Position numbers and translations under genes: made by a program. This document shows positions 36,082 through 44,267 of a DNA stretch of 64,000 nucleotides, in pieces. Source of the DNA: Actinoalloteichus fjordicus (GTDB lineage Bacteria; Actinomycetota; Actinomycetes; Mycobacteriales; Pseudonocardiaceae); NCBI RefSeq assembly GCF_001941625.1, contig NZ_CP016076.1, positions 2,480,001 to 2,544,000 on the forward strand. Direction: 5' to 3'. A model generated the notes under the pieces. That model saw only the letters and a program-made list of their open reading frames with translations, did no database searches and was not told the DNA's origin. The number at the start of each line of letters is the position of its first letter. Within the stretch, counting starts at the first letter, position 1.

Positions 36082-36261
36082 ATGCCATATGACACTGGTT
36101 GGTTTACCAGCAGCAGAACTACCCCTGCCAGTAACAACTGCGTTGAGGTGCGAATGACCGAACCGACGGTCTTCGTGCGCGATTCCAAGAATCCGGGTGG
36201 CGGTGTTCTGGCGGTGACGCCCGCAGCGTGGGCCGCGTTCTTGCGGCGATCTGCGGGCTGA
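36082..36261 (+). CDS. DUF397 small protein
   Basis: A 59-residue protein starting at ATG 36082, two bases after the XRE stop, with AAGGAG 8 bases upstream. It shows the DUF397 pattern: W-F-TSSRT near the start, NNCVEVR, VFVRDSKNPGGGVLAVTPAAW and a final FLRRSAG. DUF397 proteins are the usual partners of XRE/DUF5753 regulators and probably antagonise them. It was found by reading the sequence directly because it is below common length cut-offs. Confidence 0.92.
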   Translation: MPYDTGWFTSSRTTPASNNCVEVRMTEPTVFVRDSKNPGGGVLAVTPAAWAAFLRRSAG

Positions 36262-36353
36262 CGCTCGCCTCGTCACTCTTACGGGTGGTCCGTTGCCGAT
36301 CTTCACGTCCGGGTTGATCAGCTTTGGCACGCTCAGGCCGCGAGGGGTGCGCG

Positions 36354-37184
36354 GTGTCGTTGGAGGAAGTGTCTGCCGGGTTGGCTCGAACGCTGGCGCT
36401 GATCACGGAGGCGCGATCGGCTGCGGTCGTGGCCTCGGCTGCCGCACGCGACGGGGCGGAGCTGATGGCTGTGGGAACTCAGGGGTCCCACAGTGACGCA
36501 GTGGCCGCCGCGTCGCTGATGCACGATCGGACACAGCCGGAACTGGGTGCGGCGGTGGAGACCTTGACCGCAGCGGAGGAGCTGATTCGCGGCTATCGCC
36601 GAGACGTTCTCGGCGAAGTCGGCGACCCTTCCGTTGTCGTCGCCGACATTGCAGACACCTCCGCCGCCGACCGCGGAAATCATGACGACTTGCCGCGCGC
36701 AGTACCAACAGCCACGACGGAAGCCGAAAACTCATGCCGTGCCAAGTTGATTGCCGAAGCCCGCCGCCAAGGCCTGAAGATCTCGGCTGAAGAAGTCCGG
36801 TTTATCGGCGTAGATCCGAACGGTCGTATTGTCTGGATTGAGAACGGTTGGCATGACGAAGAGTCGAATGAGGGAGCTGGCTTGGCGCATATCATGTCTC
36901 ACGCGAACGAGTTCACGGAGAAGGGTATCGGACGCCCGGCGATTGGCGCATTCGTACTTGCCGCCATCGTGCGTGGCCAATACAGCGGATATGATCAAGG
37001 GAAAAGGCGGACTTCTCGTCCCATTTTCAAGGTGAACATCGATGATGAGGATCGATATGTAGGTGTTCAGGTGGGAAGTAACGGATTCATCATTGGGGCG
37101 AATATGCGCAGCTTGCGAAACCCCTATCGGGGAGCGCGTCGAAATGAAAGAGCTAATTACGATGCGACTTATCGCGGGTGGTGA
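36354..37184 (+). CDS. Nuclease-toxin-like protein with an ESX/DUF6244-like N-terminus
   Basis: A 276-residue protein. The N-terminal 90 residues are a helical hairpin-like domain (LEEVSAGLARTLALITEARS, QPELGAAVETLTAAEELI) of the DUF6244 type, found on actinobacterial polymorphic toxins. A variable linker follows. The C-terminal 110 residues (NGRIVWIENG, GLAHIMSHANEF, SRPIFKVNI, VGSNGFIIGANMRS) have the order GLxHIxxxH ... GSNGFIxGANP that I associate with Barnase-EndoU-colicin E5-RelE-like nucleases. The domain call is pattern-based. The start is GTG at 36354 with GAGGGG 6 bases upstream. Two paralogous small genes follow that fit immunity proteins. Confidence 0.7.
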   Translation: MSLEEVSAGLARTLALITEARSAAVVASAAARDGAELMAVGTQGSHSDAVAAASLMHDRTQPELGAAVETLTAAEELIRGYRRDVLGEVGDPSVVVADIADTSAADRGNHDDLPRAVPTATTEAENSCRAKLIAEARRQGLKISAEEVRFIGVDPNGRIVWIENGWHDEESNEGAGLAHIMSHANEFTEKGIGRPAIGAFVLAAIVRGQYSGYDQGKRRTSRPIFKVNIDDEDRYVGVQVGSNGFIIGANMRSLRNPYRGARRNERANYDATYRGW

Positions 37185-37549
37185 GAGTAGTGCCAGACGA
37201 TGAGATCGTCTCTGTGACCCTCTGGGCTGAGCTTGGTGCAGGCCCCCTGTGGGTCACCTTCGCGGACGAACCTCAGATGAGAGTGCCGCTGGACGTCGAG
37301 GAATTTCAGCGTTACCTACCGCTGCCTGCTTCTCTGGCACAGGCGATCACGTCCTGGGACGACGAGTTGACCGCGATCTACCGGGGTGACGACCCTCAAT
37401 TGTGGCGGTTCGAGTCCCCCGCTGTCCGGCAGGACTGGCAGGGCCGTGGTCGAACACTGGCCGAGCACCTTGCCCGAGAACTACCCGACGACATGACCAT
37501 CGGTTACTTCGGCACCGAGATCATCCGGCGTGGAACACGATCTTTTTAA
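37178..37549 (+). CDS. Immunity-like protein 1
   Basis: A 123-residue acidic soluble protein overlapping the stop of the toxin-like gene (GTGA), so translation is probably coupled. Possible starts are GTG 37178, 37181 or 37190; the last aligns best with the paralogue. It shares with the gene at 37660 the pattern GxGPLWV..., ...W-D-x-E-L/F-x-x-x-Y-R-x-x-D-P..., a Trp, then GR-x-LA-x-x-LA-x-ELPD and a C-terminal Tyr. Its position right after the toxin and its small acidic nature fit an immunity protein. The family is unnamed to me. Confidence 0.6.
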   Translation: MVRVVPDDEIVSVTLWAELGAGPLWVTFADEPQMRVPLDVEEFQRYLPLPASLAQAITSWDDELTAIYRGDDPQLWRFESPAVRQDWQGRGRTLAEHLARELPDDMTIGYFGTEIIRRGTRSF

Positions 37550-37659
37550 CATGCTGCCGCTCGGAGGACGGCAGTTTGATCCACTACTGAAGCTGGATTT
37601 TGGTCCAGGGCACCTGATGTCTTCTCGTCAAGGGCCACACACGATAAAGTGAGGTCCCG

Positions 37660-38013
37660 ATGGAAGCCGATCGCGATGTTTTCGTCTCGGTGCATGTCAG
37701 TTCCGAGTGGGGTGCTGATCCTCTCTGGGTGGTGACGACGACGAACTCGGTCCGCACGCCGTGTCCGATCGACGCTTTCCGCACGAGATACGGGATCTCG
37801 GCGGGCCTCGCGGACGAGCTGGCCGGCTGGGATCAGGCATTCCGGGACACCTACCGTCCGAATGATCCGCTCGAATCGGGGTTCGACACCGAGGCCGAGG
37901 CGGTGGCGTGGGATGAGACCGGCCGGAGACTGGCGATCAGGCTCGCCGGGGAACTGCCGGACTCGGTTCGGGTGATCTACCGCTCGGACACCGATGAGGT
38001 GGTGCGTGCGTGA
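37660..38013 (+). CDS. Immunity-like protein 2 (paralogue of the preceding gene)
   Basis: A 117-residue acidic protein starting MEADRDVFVSVHVSSEWG. The conserved blocks match the upstream gene: GADPLWVV, LAGWDQAFRDTYRPNDPL, GRRLAIRLAGELPDSVRVIY. The start is ATG at 37660 with GAGG about 8 bases upstream, 110 bases after the previous gene. It may protect against a related toxin (an orphan immunity gene) or be a diverged duplicate. Confidence 0.6.
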   Translation: MEADRDVFVSVHVSSEWGADPLWVVTTTNSVRTPCPIDAFRTRYGISAGLADELAGWDQAFRDTYRPNDPLESGFDTEAEAVAWDETGRRLAIRLAGELPDSVRVIYRSDTDEVVRA

Positions 38014-38429
38014 CCGGACCGCCAAACAAGAGTCGCCTCGTCGCCTAGGTGGATTATCGGGCCAACGGGTCGGTCGGTCCGGCAGCGTGTTCCGCCCCTT
38101 GATATCTCGGAACCGGACAGCCCGCTGATTCGCGGCGCAGGCTTTCGGGCAGGGTTCCGATGCCCGAAAGCCTCTGGTTCGCAGGCTGAGTCTGCTCGAC
38201 TCGTGATCGGCGGGCAGCCGTGCGTTACGTTGCCTTGGCCGTGGTGAACACCCGATTTTGTCACGCCGACAATGACCCTGAATTCGGGGTCCCGTCGGGC
38301 ATTCCGCCGAATCATCTTAATGAGACCGTGCGACCAGCGAGGTCAGACCGATGGGCGGGCCCTGTCCCGTCGGCGATTTCAGAGTGACCGGTAGCGGCGT
38401 CGGTATCCGGCTTACCAGGAGGATCTTCA
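38014..38429 (+). promoter_or_regulatory. Control region of S8 peptidase 3
   Basis: Holds a perfect 11-bp hairpin GCTTTCGGGCA ... TGCCCGAAAGC (38141-38171), whose right arm is the TGCCCGAAAG motif shared with the other two peptidase genes. It also has ATTCCGCCGAAT (38301-38312) and AGGAGG just before the start. No gene is seen. Confidence 0.6.
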
Positions 38430-41021
38430 GTGTCTAGAACAGTCATTCCGAAACGCGCGAGAAGACGTTCCGCGACCTCGCCGAGGTCGCGGAGGTCGAT
38501 CGGTCTGGTGTTCACGGCGGTGGCCGCGTTGATCGCGGCCACCGCCGTGCCGTCGGTCGCGCAACAGCCGGACGAGCACGGCGCCCAACCTGCTTCGATC
38601 GATGCCGACGTGCTGGCGGCGTTCGCCCAGCAGGACTCCGCCGATGTCTGGATCGTCCTGGACGATCAGGCTGATCTGTCGGCGGCGGCAGGCGTCGCCG
38701 ACTGGGCGGAACGCGGTCAGGCCGTGGTCGACACGCTGCGCGGCCACGCCGAACGCACGCAGGCCGATGCCGTCGCGCTCCTGACCGAGTCGGACGCGGA
38801 CTTCACGCCGTACTGGATCTCCAACCGCATTCTGGTCCGCGACGCCTCCGAGTCGCTGGCGGATTCGATCGCCACGGTGCCCGGCGTCGAGCGTGTCGCG
38901 CTGCCCACCGAACTGGCGGTGCCGGAACCGACCGAGACCACCGAGAACACCCCGGCCGACACCGTCGAGTGGGGCATCGAGTCGATCAACGCCGATGACG
39001 TGTGGTCCGAGTACGGCGTCACCGGCGAGGGCATCGTCGTGGCGCCCATCGACAGCGGTGCCGAGTTCGACCACTCGGCACTCGTCGACTCGTATCGGGG
39101 CAACCTCGGTGACGGACGCTTCGACCACGACTACAACTGGTTCGACCCCATGGCGGACTGCGCCGCTCCGTCGCTGGTGCCCTGCGACAACCACCGGCAC
39201 GGCACCCACGTCACCGGCACGATGGTGGGCGAGGACGGTGCGGGCAATCAGATCGGCGTCGCGCCCGGTGCCCAGTGGATCGCCGCGAAGGGCTGCCTGT
39301 ACCTCGGCTGCCCGGACGTCGGCCTGGTGGAGTCCGGGCAGTGGATGCTCGCACCCACGGACCTGGCCGGCGAGAATCCTCGCCCCGACCTGCGGCCGCA
39401 CGTGATCAACAACTCCTGGGGCTCGCCCGGCGGCACGGTCCTCGACCCGTGGTACGACGAGATCAGCGCCGCCTGGACCGCTTCGGGCATCTTCGGTCTC
39501 TTCGCCAACGGCAATTCCGGTCCGGGCTGCACCACGTCGGGGGCGCCTGCGCACTCGCCCGAGTCTTACGCCGTCGGTGCCTACGCGGCGGACGGCGGCA
39601 TCGCCGCGTTCTCCAGTCGGGGACCCGGGCCTGCGGGCGACATCCGTCCGAGCATCGCCGCACCGGGCGTCGCCGTCCGCTCCTCGGTCCTCCGGGGCGG
39701 CTACGCGAGCCTCAACGGCACCTCGATGGCCGCCCCGCACGTGGCGGGCGCGGTCGCGCTGGTGTGGTCGGCGGCGCCGAGCCTGGTCGGCGACATCGAG
39801 GGCACCCGGGCGCTGCTGGGCGCCACGTCGATCGACGTCGACGACACGAGCTGCGGCGGCACCGCCGCCGAGAACAACGTGTGGGGCGAGGGCATGCTCG
39901 ACGTCCTGGCCGCCGTCGACGCGGCACCGCGCGCCGAGACGGGCGAGCTCACCGGCACCGTGACCGACGCGGACACCGGCGAGCCCCTCGGCGGCGCGAG
40001 GGTGACCATCGCGGGCCCGCAGCACCGGAGCATCGTCGTGGGGACGGATGGAACCTTCACCCGACGGCTGGCGGTGGGCGACTACACCGTCACCGGCTCG
40101 GCGTTCGGCTACGGCGAGGAGAGCGGCGCCGCGACCGTCGTCGCCGACGAGACCACCACGTTCGACACGGTCTTGACGATCCTCCCCACCCACGACGTGC
40201 GAGGCACGGTGTCGGACTCCCGTGGTGTGGTCCTCGACGGCATCGAGGTCGCGATCGGCCGAGGCGTGCTGCCGTCGGAGACCACCGGTCAGGACGGGGG
40301 ATTCGTCTTCGAGTCGGTCCCGGAGGGCGCCTACGAGCTGTCCGCCACCGGATCGGGCTGCCTCGTTCCCGCCGCGAGGGAGGTGGTCGTCGCGGGCGAC
40401 GCCGTGGTCGTCGACTTCACCCTGCCCGACGTGACGGACTCCCACGGCCACTTCTGTCGCGACGGCGGGGACGTCTTCATCGCCGGTGAGGACCGGCTCA
40501 GTCTCACCGGCTGGGACGCCGTGACGACCGTGACACTGCCGTTTCCCGTCGACTTCTATGGCGAGCAGTACAGCCGGGCCTTCGTCAGCTCCAACGGCGT
40601 CCTCAACTTCCTGGCGCCGTCGCCGGGCGGCGGCACCACCCCGCGGATACCCGCGGCTGCCGCGCCGAATGCCGTGGTGGCTCCCTTCTGGACCACGATC
40701 AACGTCGAGGCGACCGCAGGCGTCTACACCGGGCTTTCCGGGGAGCCGGGCGAGCGGGTGTTCGTCATCGAGTGGCGTGACGTACGACCGCTGAGCTTCG
40801 AGCCGGAACTGACCTTCGCCGTGCAGTTCCACGAGGCGGGCGGGATCGTCTTCTCCTATGCGGACCTGCCCGCCGACGACCCCGTCGCGCTGGGCCTGCG
40901 GACCACGGTCGGCATCGAGAACGCCGACGGGACCGACGGACTGCAGTACTCCTACCGCGCCCCGGTCCTGTCCTCGGGGACATCGATCCGCTTCGACACG
41001 CTCGACATCGCCGCGGGCTGA
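38430..41021 (+). CDS. Secreted S8 (subtilisin-like) peptidase 3
   Basis: An 863-residue paralogue very close to the first 880 residues of peptidase 1 (same start VSRT and same signal region FTAVAALIAATAVPSVAQQ). The triad is Asp208 (APIDSGAEFDH), His257 (HRHGTHVTGTM) and Ser432 (NGTSMAAPHVAG). Carboxypeptidase-regulatory-like and nidogen-like sections follow to SIRF, then about ten residues. It lacks the propeller/malectin extension. The start is GTG at 38430 with AGGAGG 7 bases upstream. Resemblance to peptidase 1 in promoter, signal region and terminator suggests that these two are the most recent duplicates. Confidence 0.9.
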   Translation: MSRTVIPKRARRRSATSPRSRRSIGLVFTAVAALIAATAVPSVAQQPDEHGAQPASIDADVLAAFAQQDSADVWIVLDDQADLSAAAGVADWAERGQAVVDTLRGHAERTQADAVALLTESDADFTPYWISNRILVRDASESLADSIATVPGVERVALPTELAVPEPTETTENTPADTVEWGIESINADDVWSEYGVTGEGIVVAPIDSGAEFDHSALVDSYRGNLGDGRFDHDYNWFDPMADCAAPSLVPCDNHRHGTHVTGTMVGEDGAGNQIGVAPGAQWIAAKGCLYLGCPDVGLVESGQWMLAPTDLAGENPRPDLRPHVINNSWGSPGGTVLDPWYDEISAAWTASGIFGLFANGNSGPGCTTSGAPAHSPESYAVGAYAADGGIAAFSSRGPGPAGDIRPSIAAPGVAVRSSVLRGGYASLNGTSMAAPHVAGAVALVWSAAPSLVGDIEGTRALLGATSIDVDDTSCGGTAAENNVWGEGMLDVLAAVDAAPRAETGELTGTVTDADTGEPLGGARVTIAGPQHRSIVVGTDGTFTRRLAVGDYTVTGSAFGYGEESGAATVVADETTTFDTVLTILPTHDVRGTVSDSRGVVLDGIEVAIGRGVLPSETTGQDGGFVFESVPEGAYELSATGSGCLVPAAREVVVAGDAVVVDFTLPDVTDSHGHFCRDGGDVFIAGEDRLSLTGWDAVTTVTLPFPVDFYGEQYSRAFVSSNGVLNFLAPSPGGGTTPRIPAAAAPNAVVAPFWTTINVEATAGVYTGLSGEPGERVFVIEWRDVRPLSFEPELTFAVQFHEAGGIVFSYADLPADDPVALGLRTTVGIENADGTDGLQYSYRAPVLSSGTSIRFDTLDIAAG

Positions 41022-41125
41022 TCGGCCGGACACCCAGGATGTCGCCTGCCGAGATGCGGCGTCTCGATTCCCGGGGATCGAGACGGACCTGACCCGGTAG
41101 CGGCGGCCGCACCGGATGATCGGCA

Positions 41126-41161
41126 GCGGGCGTCGGACGAAAACGATCGTCCGGCGCCCGC
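41126..41161 (+). terminator. Terminator of S8 peptidase 3
   Basis: GCGGGCGTCGGACGA (41126-41140) pairs with TCGTCCGGCGCCCGC (41147-41161), with one T-G wobble. It matches the stem after peptidase 1 base for base over 14 positions on both arms. Confidence 0.8.
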
Positions 41162-41862
41162 GTTCTCGCGTCAACAGCGCACGCGGAGACACCCGATGCG
41201 TGGACGTGCGGAATACCGCAGCGGTTGATGTTCGGCCCGCAAGGCAGCGGACTGCTCGATGTCGATTCTGTCCGCACCGCATCCGGATTCCCGGCGAAAG
41301 AATTCGAGCCGTAGAAAGAGGAAAGCGGCCAAGAGGGACGCTTCGCGATCTCTTTCCCGCCGCGCTCGGGCCAGAGTGGACAGTGTTTCCGGCATTCGGG
41401 TGAACGAATTGACCACATCTTCCCTACGCGATATCGGAAACCGTGAATCCGCTTCGGCGGCGCGTGCTCGGCAGGCCACAGGGCCGCCGGAGCTGTGGTA
41501 TCCGCGATCGACGCTGGTCGAAGGGTGCAATGAACACGACTCCGGCGCCGATCCCATTATACCGGGAGATGATCTCCCCGGCCAGTTGACGAAGATCATG
41601 CCTGCGGTGCGAATCCGGCGTTGCCAGGCACGAGCGGCAGCCGCGATCGAGGGCTAGGGTCGTCGGTGTACGGCAGGTCGGCGGTGGTCGTACCCGGCGT
41701 GGTCGCCCCGGTGGCGACGCCGAATGGGGCACGCCTCTCCCCGTCGGATCGTCCGGCGATTCACCGTCATTCCGCCTGCTTCGCCGATGCCCGCACGGAA
41801 CCGCGCGGGTGCCGGCTGCCTCGTACCGAATCGTTCTCCTTCGTGAGGAAGGCACCGCATTC
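41162..41862. other. Long gap before the luciferase-like gene
   Basis: About 700 bases, AT-richer than average between 41250 and 41600. It contains the dyad GGGAGA-TGA-TCTCCC (41564-41578). Frames are open, but none has a ribosome site plus a plausible product. I see no RNA gene. Confidence 0.4.
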
Positions 41863-42750
41863 ATGGAGCTCGGCTTTCATCTCCCCATCTTCGACATCGA
41901 CGGCGGCACCTCCGCCATCGCCGGTGAACTGGCCAGAGTCGGCACGGCGGCGGAGGCGTCCGGTGCAGTCTGGCTGTCCTTCATGGACCACTTCTTCCAG
42001 ATCGAGCAGACCGGCCTGCCTGCGGAGTCGAACATGCTGGAGGGCTACACCGCACTGGGCTTCCTGGCCGCCCACACCACCACGATCGAGCTCGGGCTGC
42101 TCGTCACTGGGGTGACCTATCGGCATCCTGGCCTGCTAGCCAAGACCGTCACCACGTTGGACGTCCTGTCCGGCGGGCGTGCGGCACTGGGCATCGGTGC
42201 CGCGTGGTTCGAGCGCGAGCATCTCGGGCTGGGCGTGCCGTATCCGCCGGTGGCCGAACGGTTCGAGCGGCTGGAGGAGACGCTGCGCATCTGCGGGCAG
42301 ATGTGGGACGCGGAGAACAACGGATCGTTCGAGGGCAGGCACTATCAGCTGGCCGAGACGATCTGCGCACCGCAGCCGATCCACCGGCCGAAGGTCCTCA
42401 TCGGCGGCGGCGGGGAGCGCAAGACCCTGCGGCTGGTCGCGCAGTACGGCGACGCCTGCAACCTGTTCGCCTCCTCGACCGAGGAGGTCCGCCACAAGCT
42501 CGACGTGCTGCGACGGCACTGCGACGACGTGGGCCGGGACTACGACGAGATCCGAAAGACGATCCTCGCCTCGGGTCTCGAGCCGGACTCGGCCGCCCAC
42601 GACGCATTCGTGCGGACGATGGCGGACTACGCCGAACTCGGCGTGCACACCGCCATCGTGACCCCGACGACCGGTTCACCTGCCGCCTGGATCGACGGCG
42701 TCGCACCCGTCGTGCCTCGGCTCGCCGAGCTGGGGGCGGCGAGGTCCTGA
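41863..42750 (+). CDS. LLM-class (F420-dependent, luciferase-like) oxidoreductase
   Basis: A 295-residue TIM-barrel enzyme. It has [14 protein letters not shown] at the first strand, FMDHFFQ, then the family signature [38 protein letters not shown] (read in parts) and [25 protein letters not shown], which binds the F420 phosphate tail. The family uses reduced F420 (or FMN) to transfer hydride to varied substrates; the substrate here is not predictable. The start is ATG at 41863 with GAGGAAGG about 10 bases upstream. It is convergent with the trypsin gene across a shared terminator. Confidence 0.9.
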   Translation: [295 protein letters not shown]

Positions 42751-42954
42751 ACCCGGTTCTGCGCGGGCGGGGCCGTCGCGGGGCGGCCCGCGTGCCCGGC
42801 CGAGCGGGTCCAATCGGGATCGGCCCGAGCACGGAGCGGACGGGCGGGACCGACACACGGCGGGATCGAGCGAGACGCTGATCCGGGTCCGGCCCGCTGC
42901 GGACGGCAGGCCGGGACGTCTGCGTATGGCGGGGTGAGTCCGCCTGCGAGACGA

Positions 42955-42990
42955 CGGCGGCGGGCAGGAGGAGGGGCCTGCCCGCCGCCG
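42955..42990. terminator. Bidirectional terminator
   Basis: A perfect 14-bp stem: CGGCGGCGGGCAGG (42955-42968) and CCTGCCCGCCGCCG (42977-42990) with an 8-base loop, placed between two convergent genes. Confidence 0.85.
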
Positions 42991-43006
42991 AAGCGAAGGG
43001 TGGTGA

Positions 43007-43813
43007 TCAGGAGGCGATCTGCGCCTCGATGTCGGCGGTGTAGGCGCCGACCCGCGTGTAGACGCCGGGGAAGCCTGCCTGGGCGCAGCCTCGGCCCCAG
43101 GAGGTCAGGCCGACCAGCACGCCGTCCACGACCAGCGGTCCGCCGGAGTCGCCCTGGCAGGCGTCGATGCCGCCCTCGGGATAACCAGCGCAGATCATCG
43201 AGTCGCTGCCGTAGGAGCTGCCGTAGGCGTCGGAGCAGGTGGCATCACTGGTCAGCGGGACCACCGCCTCCAGCAGGTACCGCGAGCTCGATCCGGTCTC
43301 CGTGGTGCCCCAGCCCAGGACCGTCGCGGAGTTGCCCTGCGCGTAGAGGGCGTCGTCGGCCGACGACGCCAGATCGATGGTCTCGTAGGGCAGCGAGGTC
43401 TCCAGCGTCAGCACCGCGACGTCCTCGCCCGAGGTCGCCGTGACGTAGTCCGGGTGCACCCAGATGTCGGTGACGCCGACGACCTCGCCTGCCGTGCCCT
43501 GCTTGTCCTCGCGGCCCGCGACCACGTCCACCGAAGACGGGCTGTCGCCGTCCACGCAGTGCGCGGCGGTGGCGACCTTGTCCGGGGCGACGAGCGCGCC
43601 GCCGCAGAACTGGAAACCCGTCGACGTGGCGAGGTAGACCGTGTACGGGTAGTCGTCGATGGACGCCCGCTCACCGCCGATCACCCGGGTCTCGATCGGG
43701 TCCGTGGCGGGGTCGTCGGCCGCCGTCGCGACGCCAAACCCGGTGACGCTGAGCGACACCGCCGCCAGTGATGCTCCGAGCAGCGTCCGCAGGCGAGGCA
43801 GGGTGATCGCCAT
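43007..43813 (-). CDS. Secreted trypsin-like (S1) serine protease
   Basis: A 268-residue protease. The signal peptide (TLLGASLAAVSLSVTGFGVATA) ends near residue 32. A short propeptide leads to the activation site TRVIGGERAS. The triad is His in TAAHC, Asp in GEDVAVLTL and Ser in QGDSGGP. The residue six before the catalytic Ser is Asp (GIDACQGDSGG), which gives trypsin-like Arg/Lys specificity. The Cys pattern (FCGG/AHC and CAGYPEGGIDAC) indicates disulfides. The start is ATG at 43813 with AAGGAG upstream. Activation would need cleavage after Arg, possibly by itself or another secreted protease of this window. Confidence 0.95.
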   Translation of the reverse strand: MAITLPRLRTLLGASLAAVSLSVTGFGVATAADDPATDPIETRVIGGERASIDDYPYTVYLATSTGFQFCGGALVAPDKVATAAHCVDGDSPSSVDVVAGREDKQGTAGEVVGVTDIWVHPDYVTATSGEDVAVLTLETSLPYETIDLASSADDALYAQGNSATVLGWGTTETGSSSRYLLEAVVPLTSDATCSDAYGSSYGSDSMICAGYPEGGIDACQGDSGGPLVVDGVLVGLTSWGRGCAQAGFPGVYTRVGAYTADIEAQIAS

Positions 43814-44267
43814 GTGGTTCTCCTTCGTCTCATGTTCCTGGTCGAGCGCCTTTCACATCAACAGAGACGGTGAATCACTGACAATCGTCCGTTTGGGTTA
43901 CCTAGCACCGATAGGGGGCCTCGAGAGTGGAACCGGTGACGGAAATGTCATCTGGGGCGAACGTGATCACCCGAAATATGTGCTCAGTGACGATTCCGAT
44001 GCGAAGAGTGATCACAATGTGTCGTCCAGTGAGGACCGTCGCAGGTCCTTCGGCGCGACCGGCCAGACGCCGCACATTCCTCACTGAGCGTGATCAATCT
44101 TCGGGTTGATCGGCGCGGCCTGCCTGCGACGCGACGGGTGTCCGGCCGCCTCGTCCTCGTGCTGCGGACGGGCGAACGGGGCGCGTCCCGCGCGGTCCGC
44201 ATGGGCTGCGCCCGGCCGACGCGGTCCGGTGCTTGCCCGCCGTCGACGCGACCGGTATCCAGAGACG
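43814..44267. promoter_or_regulatory. Divergent region between the trypsin and aminotransferase genes
   Basis: About 450 bases, AT-richer than average from 43850 to 44100. It contains two copies of the palindrome GTGATCAC (43963-43970 and 44008-44015) and a third partial copy, GTGATCAA, near 44090. It must hold both promoters, but I cannot assign -10/-35 boxes with confidence. Confidence 0.4.

Noticed and set aside
41259-41657. Possible 132-codon gene before the luciferase-like gene
   Set aside because: Arg/Ser/Ala-rich with no ribosome site and no similarity I recognise.
43963-44015. Two GTGATCAC palindromes between the trypsin and aminotransferase genes as an operator pair
   Set aside because: An 8-base palindrome recurs by chance in 64 kb. 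Without a longer dyad I mention it only as content of the region.
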